Assembly: GCA_027346125.1 (NCBI GenBank)
Contig: DAIEST010000201.1
Coordinates: 1-17,687 of the forward strand
Reading direction: 5' to 3'
DNA from: Leptospirillum sp.
GTDB lineage: Bacteria > Nitrospirota > Leptospirillia > Leptospirillales > Leptospirillaceae
Length of the DNA: 17,687 nucleotides
The notes under the pieces are model-generated. The model ran no database searches and had not been told where the DNA came from. It worked only from the letters and a program-made list of their open reading frames with translations. Position 1 is the first letter of the stretch; every line of letters begins with the position of its first letter. Below, piece by piece: positions 8,781 to 13,721 of the stretch. Both the position numbers and the translations under genes were made by a program.

Positions 8781-8809
8781 TGATCAAACAATCTGTCGAA
8801 AGCTATAAT
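8781..8809 (+). promoter_or_regulatory. Possible sigma70-type promoter with perfect TATAAT
   Basis: TATAAT is seen at 8804-8809. The best -35 at 17-bp spacing is TGATCA at 8781-8786, only 3 of 6 matches to TTGACA. A transcript from here would start near 8816 and run into the small ORF at 8839-9039. The -10 match is exact, but the weak -35 keeps this tentative. Confidence 0.4.
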
Positions 8810-8838
8810 AAATGATACTCTCTGTTCATCGGGAGTCA

Positions 8839-9039
8839 ATGAAAATGTTACAGGAGGGAAACATCGATCCGGTCGCGGCCAGGATTCTTCAGGAGATCCC
8901 GCCGGAGAAAAACAGACTCTCCTGCCGGTCATGCCCGATTTTCACCGATCATGGCATTGATTCCCTGCCACAGGAAAACTCCGGGACGGGATATTACCAG
9001 CAAAAGTCCGATCAGGCTTTCACGGCGCTTATCAGATAA
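8839..9039 (+). CDS. Possible small protein with CxxC motif
   Basis: I do not recognise this ORF. It encodes 66 residues from ATG 8839, or 64 from ATG 8845. GGGAG at 8831-8835 is a plausible ribosome site, better spaced for 8845. A longer start at 8812 would sit only two bases past the TATAAT box and is unlikely to be transcribed. By my count roughly two thirds of third codon positions are G or C, like the real genes nearby. The product is hydrophilic, with LSCRSCPIF (a CxxC pair, possible metal or redox site) near residue 30 and no membrane segment or signal peptide. It points away from the kinase gene. It may instead be chance open frame. Confidence 0.35.
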   Translation: MKMLQEGNIDPVAARILQEIPPEKNRLSCRSCPIFTDHGIDSLPQENSGTGYYQQKSDQAFTALIR

Positions 9040-9088
9040 AAGAAATCCGTCACGGTCAATCGCAGGCCGTCAAAAATTGAGACCAACC

Positions 9089-9161
9089 TTTCATCCCGTC
9101 GCCCGACGGGGGTTGAAAATCGATTTCCTGTCAAGGAAAGAGCTGAACGCCCCCGCGCGGG
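9089..9161. repeat. Cluster of three perfect palindromes
   Basis: Three self-complementary elements lie within 73 bases just downstream (on the minus strand) of the 110-residue orphan gene. They are CCCGTCGCCCGACGGG at 9095-9110 (7-bp arms, flanked by TTTCA at 9089-9093 and TGAAA at 9114-9118), TTTCCTGTCAAGGAAA at 9124-9139 (6-bp arms, 4-base loop) and CCCGCGCGGG at 9152-9161. None is followed by a T-run on either strand, so a standard intrinsic terminator is not supported. A structured 3' region, a REP-like element cluster or a small RNA are possible readings. Confidence 0.55.
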
Positions 9162-9174
9162 AAGACCTGGCAGA

Positions 9175-9507
9175 TTACTTGTCCCGAAAAAAATGGAACC
9201 TCTTGTGAAAAAAATCCGCGAATTCGGCTACATCCTCATCCCCGATCCGTTCTTCCGGATTGACCGAACTCTCGGGTTCGATATGGATCCCGTTACTCTT
9301 GAATCCCTGCAGGATTTGAAGAATCTGGGTCCGGGTAACCAGCTTGCCGACATCGACCTCTTCCATCCTGAAAATGTATGCCATCGCCCGCCGCATTGCC
9401 GGATAGGACTTGCCGATGTAATCCTTGGCCTCCTCCTTCGTCTTGAACGTGTAGCTGACATCATCGTTATATGGGTCGATAACCCGATAACGAGTTTCTG
9501 GGTCCAT
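9175..9507 (-). CDS. Hypothetical protein, 110 residues
   Basis: I do not recognise this protein. The ATG at 9507 has AAGGAG seven bases upstream (plus-strand 9515-9520), which is strong evidence for translation. The product is cytosolic-looking, with no signal peptide or membrane helix. It begins with a compact Tyr-rich segment (YRVIDPYNDDVSYTFKTKEE) resembling a short beta-hairpin. A charged helical middle follows (AKDYIGKSYPAMRRAMAYIFRMEEVDV), and the C terminus is rich in Phe, His and Lys (FADFFHKRFHFF). It lies 81 bases after the small basic gene on the same strand, so it may be the last member of the vWA cassette or have its own promoter in that gap. A cluster of palindromes follows it. 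Confidence 0.75.
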   Translation of the reverse strand: MDPETRYRVIDPYNDDVSYTFKTKEEAKDYIGKSYPAMRRAMAYIFRMEEVDVGKLVTRTQILQILQGFKSNGIHIEPESSVNPEERIGDEDVAEFADFFHKRFHFFRDK

Positions 9508-9588
9508 TGAGTTTCTCCTTAGTTTTTGCCTGTCTTATCGCCTTAAAGAGCAGTCCGGAAGGAGAGATTCGGCCGCGACCGACATGGA

Positions 9589-9795
9589 TCAGCGGCGGTC
9601 GAATACCCTGTGTCCTCTCTTGCCCCTCGAGTCCGTGGAGCGTTTGGGTCCACCAAGATCCGCAATCACTCTTAATACGCTGTCGTCGATCTTGTGATTT
9701 TCCTCCATAAGCTGGGTTATTGGGGGAGCTGTCCCGTTCTTTTTACGGGATTTCAGCCCGAAAAAAGATCTCAACCATTTCAGGACCGGGAACAT
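9589..9795 (-). CDS. Small basic protein coupled to the vWA lipoprotein gene
   Basis: I do not recognise this 68-residue product. Its ATG at 9795 lies one base after the TGA of the vWA lipoprotein gene, so ribosomes could re-initiate directly. No separate strong ribosome site is seen. It begins MFPVLKWLRSFFGLKSRKK, an amphipathic, possibly membrane-surface helix followed by a basic stretch. It ends in a strongly basic tail (RGKRGHRVFDRR), with a more acidic middle (QLMEENHKIDDSVLRVIADLGG). The same frame stays open further upstream, to 9975, inside the vWA gene, but the coupled start is more credible. Partner or regulator of the vWA protein is only a guess from position. Confidence 0.5.
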   Translation of the reverse strand: MFPVLKWLRSFFGLKSRKKNGTAPPITQLMEENHKIDDSVLRVIADLGGPKRSTDSRGKRGHRVFDRR

Positions 9796-9796
9796 T

Positions 9797-10660
9797 TCAC
9801 TGTGATCCGGCAACGGGCCGGAACTGTCCACAATCGGGTGACGGCGGCCAATGGAGCATTGTATGGGCATAGCGGTCCAGAGAAAAACCCGCGTGAGCCT
9901 GCTCGAAATATTCGGTCCAGAAAAATCGGATATTCTGGAGCATATCGAGATTCGGGGCCTTGGCACCCACGACATAGACGCAGGTATTCGCCATATTCGG
10001 GATCAGTCCCAGTTTCTTCTCATGATTCAGAATCGTTTTCCGGACATGATCGTTCCAGCGCAGGTGATTGAATCTCCAGTTCGGATCCTCTTCGATCATA
10101 TCCGACAGGATGAGCAGGATCTTCTGGTTCGGATCCTTGTCGAAAAACAGGCTTGAAGTGTAAATCGCTCCAAACAGATCCGTACTCTGCGCGGTCGGCT
10201 TCGAAAGCAGGATGGCCTTCACCTTGGTCTTGAGACTGGCAATATCCTGTTTTCTCTTGATATTCTCCTTTTCAACAGCATCCCTGTAGACCGATTCATT
10301 CGTGACCAGGGGGTTAAAAGGAGGAGACTCCTTCAGATTCAACTCCGCCACAAAATCAAAATCGGCATCCGATGCCCCGGTAATGAGCGCAAGACGGAAT
10401 CTGTCCCCCGGATTAAGCCCCGAGATGATACGGTCAAGCGCCTCTGCAAAAACCGTATTCTGGTCTCTGACACTGGCTGTTTTATCGAGGAGCACCAGAA
10501 TGGTTTTATGCACCACGACTTTCTCACCTGATTTCGCCTGATTTCCAGATTGACCCGCTCCGTCTTTCCCGGCGATTCCCTTCTTGTCATGATGAGAGCA
10601 GGAGACCGAACTGGCCAAAAGGAGGAATAGAAACAGTCCAAACAATCGTCGGTAACACAT
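9797..10660 (-). CDS. von Willebrand factor A-type domain lipoprotein
   Basis: This 287-residue protein has an N-terminal signal MCYRRLFGLFLFLLLASSVSC, with Cys21 as likely lipidated residue (lipobox SVSC, imperfect). A Gly/Lys/Ser-rich linker (22-47) precedes a vWA domain. MIDAS-type elements are visible: DKTAS (D59, T61, S63, a DxTxS variant of DxSxS), STDLFGAI with the conserved Thr/Asp, and LILSDMIEEDP. It is expected to face the periplasm or the cell surface and bind a partner through a metal ion. The ATG at 10660 is chosen because AAGGAG lies eight bases upstream (plus-strand 10669-10674); a TTG codon just before it would add one residue. It follows the membrane-protein gene by 18 bases. 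Function beyond the domain is unknown. Confidence 0.82.
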   Translation of the reverse strand: MCYRRLFGLFLFLLLASSVSCSHHDKKGIAGKDGAGQSGNQAKSGEKVVVHKTILVLLDKTASVRDQNTVFAEALDRIISGLNPGDRFRLALITGASDADFDFVAELNLKESPPFNPLVTNESVYRDAVEKENIKRKQDIASLKTKVKAILLSKPTAQSTDLFGAIYTSSLFFDKDPNQKILLILSDMIEEDPNWRFNHLRWNDHVRKTILNHEKKLGLIPNMANTCVYVVGAKAPNLDMLQNIRFFWTEYFEQAHAGFSLDRYAHTMLHWPPSPDCGQFRPVAGSQ

Positions 10661-10678
10661 CAAACGCTCTCCTTGGCT

Positions 10679-11731
10679 TTAGACTTCATCCGGATTCTCG
10701 GTAACCGGGTCCCACAGCTTGGCAACAGGAAACTCTGGCGGTCTGTTGAAAACGAGCGGAACAGGATTGGGACTTCTGGCGTTCGTATTGGACTGCCTGT
10801 ACAGATAGATCAACGAAAGAGTATGCGCCCTCTCCGCGTCAATGCGGGAAGTCGCCACGCGCAACACCGCATTCAATCGACTGGCTGTTTCCGAATACTG
10901 GATCAAAAGAGGTTTCCTTTTTTTCTCCACCGCAATGATGCCCCGCCTGAGGTGATCAAGCTGTTCGTCCGGGTCATGCGCCAGATAGGAGGTGACCAGC
11001 GCAGCCGAAAACACCAGCAGGTTCAGGGCAAAAATCGAATATCCCAACGCCTTTCCGTCGGATCCCATGGCGTTCTGGATGTGCCCTCCCGTTTCCAGGT
11101 AGACCGACCGGACATAGGTGACGGCCCCAAGGGCTCCCCCGATCGATACCGGCATCAAGGTTCCCACGACCACATTCCCGGCGACTCTCGGAACACCGTG
11201 CCGGACCTGTATCCCGCTGTACATGGCTAGGAGAGGAATGGTGACGGCAAGAGTCGAACTCATGATATAGGTCATCAGTTCCGGCTCGCCAAACATTCTG
11301 AAGACAATGGCATTCAGCGGAAACTCGCCCAGCCCGAGGAAGATGATGATCGACCAGTGGAACACTTTGTTCAGCGGGACAACGAAATCCCGGTCCAGAA
11401 CCTTCTTCCGCTCGTCGACCCGGCTACTGACATTGCGCCACCTTGTATTCAGGCTTGCAAGACGGGAGACCACCGGCTGGAGCGTCTTGTTGATTTTTGC
11501 CCGGGATTCCTGGGCAGCTTCGATAATCCGATTGATTCTGGTCTCGCCGTGCGAAAGGATCCCCAATTCAAACTGGGACGGGGCATAGGCCGTAATCTCG
11601 GGAATCCTCCCCTTCCCGTCCTTTTCCCCAATTTCTCTGACACTTGCCTCGGATGCATAGGCCGACTCTTCAACCGGAAGCGGAGGAAGAAGCTTTTCCG
11701 GATCGAATTTATCCGATCGAAAAGAATTCAT
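10679..11731 (-). CDS. Four-TM membrane protein with flanking coiled-coil regions
   Basis: I do not recognise a named family. The 350-residue product has an acidic, Pro-rich N terminus (1-55) and a helical, coiled-coil-like region (about 60-115, SHGETRINRIIEAAQES onward). Four hydrophobic segments follow, at about 124-146, 153-174, 183-205 and 229-250, then a second helical charged region (about 255-312) and a Pro/Asn-rich tail. The first transmembrane segment holds GLGEFPLNAIVF, with an acidic residue and a Pro inside the membrane. ATG 11731 is chosen because AGGAG (plus-strand 11739-11743) lies seven bases away; this site overlaps the stop of the upstream coiled-coil gene. An alternative ATG at 11752 would overlap that gene by 11 bases. 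Even-numbered segments with large helical ends suggest both termini are cytoplasmic, perhaps anchoring the coiled-coil partner. Confidence 0.82.
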   Translation of the reverse strand: MNSFRSDKFDPEKLLPPLPVEESAYASEASVREIGEKDGKGRIPEITAYAPSQFELGILSHGETRINRIIEAAQESRAKINKTLQPVVSRLASLNTRWRNVSSRVDERKKVLDRDFVVPLNKVFHWSIIIFLGLGEFPLNAIVFRMFGEPELMTYIMSSTLAVTIPLLAMYSGIQVRHGVPRVAGNVVVGTLMPVSIGGALGAVTYVRSVYLETGGHIQNAMGSDGKALGYSIFALNLLVFSAALVTSYLAHDPDEQLDHLRRGIIAVEKKRKPLLIQYSETASRLNAVLRVATSRIDAERAHTLSLIYLYRQSNTNARSPNPVPLVFNRPPEFPVAKLWDPVTENPDEV

Positions 11732-11741
11732 GTTCGAGCTC

Positions 11742-12065
11742 CTATTCTTCAAGTCCTTCAGACAATTTCGTCAGAATCGCCTTCGTGTCATCAGCAATCA
11801 TCCGGACCCGATCCATGATCGACTGTTCGAGTGCCGCAAGTTCGCGTTCCTTTGTCACGAGGGCCTGTTGACGTGTTTTGATTTCCGCAAGAAGGGAATG
11901 CGTATCCTCCAGTCCTTTCACGACCTCCAGCCGCTGTGTCGTGATTTCCACTCCCCTTCTCTGCAACTCCGACATCTGGTCGTTATTTTGCTGGAGGTGG
12001 GCAAGCATCTCGTAGTACTCTTCGACCGACCTCGAAATCTGGAGTAGAGTTTTTTTGGTGATCAT
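11742..12065 (-). CDS. Small coiled-coil protein
   Basis: This 107-residue product is almost entirely helical, with long runs of Glu, Gln, Leu and Lys in heptad-like order (VEEYYEMLAHLQQNNDQMS, then EIKTRQQALVTKERELAALEQ), so a coiled coil is likely. It has no signal peptide, membrane segment or catalytic motif. The ATG at 12065 directly follows the TAA of the ribbon-helix-helix gene. Its ribosome site AAGGAG lies nine bases upstream, inside that gene. Its own stop overlaps the ribosome site of the membrane-protein gene. It may associate with the helical ends of the membrane protein; this is inferred from position and composition only. Confidence 0.8.
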   Translation of the reverse strand: MITKKTLLQISRSVEEYYEMLAHLQQNNDQMSELQRRGVEITTQRLEVVKGLEDTHSLLAEIKTRQQALVTKERELAALEQSIMDRVRMIADDTKAILTKLSEGLEE

Positions 12066-12308
12066 TTATTTTTTCTCCTTTTTAATATGCATAAAACCGA
12101 CTTCAACTGAAGATCCGGAGCGCATGGAAAATGCGTTCTCCCCGGGGTCATCCTCGCGCTCTCCAACTCCTGATTTATCGATAAAATTCAGGATATACTC
12201 AGAAAGCGCGAATGCTATTTCGTTGTTTATGGACCGTCTATTTTTACTTGCGATAAATTTAACTTTCTCATAAATCGCAGTATCGATCCGAAGGGTTAAT
12301 CTCTTCAT
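12066..12308 (-). CDS. Ribbon-helix-helix (Arc/CopG-type) DNA-binding protein
   Basis: This 80-residue protein begins MKRLTLRIDTAIYEKVKF, matching the Arc/MetJ/CopG beta-strand followed by helix 1. SKNRRSINNEIAFALSEYI then gives the turn and helix 2, with the NRRS-NNEI pattern typical of Arc-like repressors. The C-terminal part (from about 46) is polar and ends in basic KKEKK. It is the first gene of the minus-strand cassette and is the likely autorepressor. There is no good ribosome site before the ATG at 12308, and the predicted promoter would start transcription at or very near the ATG, so a leaderless transcript is possible. The palindrome TGACGTCA overlaps the start codon. Antitoxin or plasmid-type partition function are alternatives, but no toxin gene is recognised next to it. 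Confidence 0.8.
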   Translation of the reverse strand: MKRLTLRIDTAIYEKVKFIASKNRRSINNEIAFALSEYILNFIDKSGVGEREDDPGENAFSMRSGSSVEVGFMHIKKEKK

Positions 12309-12315
12309 GACGTCA
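12308..12315. promoter_or_regulatory. Palindrome TGACGTCA over the start of the RHH gene
   Basis: This perfect 8-bp palindrome overlaps the first base of the ATG (12306-12308 on the plus strand) and touches the -10 box. Short symmetric sites are typical operators for ribbon-helix-helix dimers, so autoregulation is plausible but unproven. Confidence 0.4.
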
Positions 12316-12342
12316 TTGTAGCATCATTCTTGAGTCATGCAA
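12315..12342 (-). promoter_or_regulatory. Predicted promoter of the RHH-vWA cassette
   Basis: Read on the minus strand, a -35-like TTGCAT (12342-12337) and a -10 TACAAT (12320-12315, 5 of 6 matches) are separated by 16 bp. The expected start point falls at or next to the ATG of the RHH gene. An A/T-rich block lies directly upstream and could act as an UP element. Confidence 0.5.
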
Positions 12343-12346
12343 CTCA
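12331..12346. promoter_or_regulatory. Inverted repeat overlapping the -35 box
   Basis: TGAGT, a 6-base spacer, then ACTCA, covering the -35 hexamer of the predicted cassette promoter. It is a candidate second operator for the RHH regulator. The arms are short and chance occurrence cannot be excluded. Confidence 0.4.
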
Positions 12347-12415
12347 TAAAAATAAATTATTAAAAATAAAACAAAAAAAATAATTTATTTCAAAAAATAA
12401 AAAGGATGAAAATTG
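12347..12415. repeat. AT-rich block with perfect 12-bp inverted repeat
   Basis: This is about 70 bases of nearly pure A and T in an otherwise GC-rich window. AAATAAATTATT at 12350-12361 is the exact reverse complement of AATAATTTATTT at 12379-12390, with a 17-base spacer. It sits upstream of the RHH promoter and 350 bases from the mer promoter. Possible roles are an UP element, a binding site for a nucleoid-silencing protein, or an unwinding or recombination site. Confidence 0.6.
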
Positions 12416-12742
12416 TAATAACCGCTTCAATCCGGAACTGATCCTTCAACAAAAACTCATCCGGGTCGCCGGGCTTTTCCGAGAGTCGTCATGTCTCCGG
12501 CGACTCGCCCAAACCCTGTTCAGCCCGAAAATCGGGAGGCACACACAGAAAACGCTGCTCTGTGCCGTTGCCCCCCACGGATTCGGACTTCCGGCAACAA
12601 GAATCTTTTCGCTCCCTAAACTCCCGGCAATGGCCCCCCAGGAGAGTGGAGCAGAAGAACAATCCAGAGGGGGCGGGACAGGAAGGATGCAAACAATCAG
12701 TCTCCAGTCGACCCGCGGCCAGAGACAACCACCCAAAAAGAC
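12416..12742. other. Non-coding interval between the RHH cassette and the mer promoter
   Basis: I see no supported gene here. Open frames on the minus strand (for example 12446-12736) lack ribosome sites and look like chance. An 8-bp inverted repeat GTCGCCGG (12465-12472) / CCGGCGAC (12497-12504) is present and base composition returns to GC-rich. It probably marks the seam between the cassette and the mer operon. Confidence 0.5.
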
Positions 12743-12774
12743 TTGACATTAGACTTAACTCAAAGGTTTAAGAT
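12743..12774 (+). promoter_or_regulatory. MerR-type promoter/operator of the mer operon
   Basis: TTGACA at 12743-12748 is followed, after an over-long spacer of 19-20 bp, by TTAAGA/TAAGAT (12768-12774). Between them lies a dyad with arms CTTAA (12754-12758) and TTAAG (12768-12772), centred near 12763. A long spacer containing the dyad is the hallmark of promoters that MerR-family proteins activate by untwisting DNA. It would drive merR, merT and merA together. Confidence 0.8.
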
Positions 12775-12812
12775 AAAGACAAATCTTTCCAGCAGACAAG
12801 GAGGCAAAAAAG

Positions 12813-13256
12813 ATGACCCGATGCACCGTCGGGGAACTGGCCCGGACAGCCCGGGTTTCAACCGACACCGTCCGTCTCTATGAAAAAATGGGATTATTGC
12901 CAAAAGCAGAGCGGGGAGAAAACCGTTACAGGTACTTCTCTTCGGACTCGCTTCCCCGGCTTCACTTTATCCGCCGACTTCAGGAGATGGGATTCACGCT
13001 GGAGGAGATCGCTCTTTTTCTGGAACTGCCCCACGAAGATCATCTCCTCTGCCCGGATGTCAGGAAATTGCTTGAACAAAAACTTGCCCATCTTAAAAAC
13101 CGCATCCGGGAGATGTCATCTCTTGCGTCCATGCTGGAAGGATTCATCGAGCAGTGCTTCCATCAAGCAGAAGGAACCCATTGCCCGCTGGTCGAGCAGT
13201 CTCAAATGGCTTTCGAGGGGGGTCCGGAAAGAAAGACAAGACGGGAGCACCAGTAA
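12813..13256 (+). CDS. merR: Mercury-responsive transcriptional regulator MerR
   Basis: MerR represses the mer operon without mercury and activates it when Hg(II) binds. The product has 147 residues. The N-terminal winged helix-turn-helix (about 4-72) shows VGELARTARVSTDTVRLYEKMGLL and NRYRYF. A dimerisation helix (about 83-118) follows. The three Hg-binding cysteines are present as C80, C115 and C124; their spacing (35 and 9) equals that of C82, C117 and C126 in the Tn501 protein, which separates this from copper, zinc or lead MerR homologues. The ATG has AAGGAGG eight bases upstream. Unlike classic Tn501/Tn21 operons, merR here points the same way as merT-merA and is first in the operon, so it is expected to regulate its own transcript. 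Confidence 0.95.
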   Translation: MTRCTVGELARTARVSTDTVRLYEKMGLLPKAERGENRYRYFSSDSLPRLHFIRRLQEMGFTLEEIALFLELPHEDHLLCPDVRKLLEQKLAHLKNRIREMSSLASMLEGFIEQCFHQAEGTHCPLVEQSQMAFEGGPERKTRREHQ

Positions 13257-13320
13257 AGGAACCGCTCCTACCGGGATCGGTTTTTCGTCAGAACAGTTCA
13301 TCCATCGGAGAAATAGACCC

Positions 13321-13686
13321 ATGGAAGCATTCACAACACAATCCCTTCAGAAACTTCTCCCTCTGGGCATTGTTTTCGCCTTTCTGGGAGGATGTTGCGC
13401 CCTCCCGTCACTCCTGGCCATCCTTGGCATGGGCCTTGGAACGGGCATCGCGTCCTGGTTCAGGATGCTCGACCCCTACCGTCCCTTCTTTCTCGGATTG
13501 ACCGTACTGTTATTCGTCTACGCGTTCACACGGATTTACGGGAAAAAGTCGCCCTGTCCGACAGACGAAAGCTGCACCACCCGAACGCAACTTGACCGGC
13601 AACGCCGGATGTACTGGTTCTCCCTTGCGCTTTCCATCCTCCTGATCGGGATCCCCTGGTTTCGGGCGCTCATCGCACACCACTGA
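13321..13686 (+). CDS. merT: Mercuric ion transport protein MerT
   Basis: MerT is an inner-membrane protein that passes Hg(II) into the cytoplasm for reduction by MerA. The 121-residue product has three hydrophobic segments (about 12-34, 52-72 and 98-118). The first contains the vicinal pair C25-C26 in FLGGCCALPSLLA. The second pair, C79 and C85 in CPTDESC, lies in the loop between segments two and three. Both pairs match MerT. The ATG at 13321 has GGAG ten bases upstream; the frame stays open upstream into merR, but that extension is a shadow. It lies 64 bases after merR and 35 before merA. No merP follows it. Confidence 0.93.
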   Translation: MEAFTTQSLQKLLPLGIVFAFLGGCCALPSLLAILGMGLGTGIASWFRMLDPYRPFFLGLTVLLFVYAFTRIYGKKSPCPTDESCTTRTQLDRQRRMYWFSLALSILLIGIPWFRALIAHH

Positions 13687-13721
13687 TACTCTGTCGACCT
13701 TTTGAGGGAAGGATCTCCTCC

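Larger units (their letters stand above)
8519..9174. other. Largely non-coding interval between the signalling operon and the vWA cassette
   Basis: About 650 bases separate the TTG start of the kinase gene from the stop of the 110-residue orphan. It holds a 7-bp hairpin, a perfect TATAAT box, one possible small ORF and a cluster of three palindromes; these are listed separately. I see no convincing promoter pointing into the kinase gene, no tRNA and no complete transposase. Other reading frames here, including one at 8609-8815 on the plus strand, are not supported by more than a weak ribosome site. Confidence 0.6.

Noticed and set aside
8609..8815. Plus-strand open frame of 68 codons
   Set aside because: It has a G-rich stretch upstream of the ATG, but low-complexity composition, no domain and no promoter seen; too weak to call.
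9089..9120. CRISPR array
   Set aside because: Only one repeat-like unit is present, with no second copy at spacer distance and no cas gene in the window.
9589..9975. Longer form (128 codons) of the small basic gene
   Set aside because: It would overlap the vWA gene by about 180 bases; the coupled start at 9795 is simpler and the extension is Ser/Arg-rich shadow sequence.
12066..12308. Type II toxin-antitoxin antitoxin
   Set aside because: The RHH fold would fit, but the adjoining gene encodes a coiled-coil protein without any toxin motif, and three more envelope-type genes follow in the same unit.
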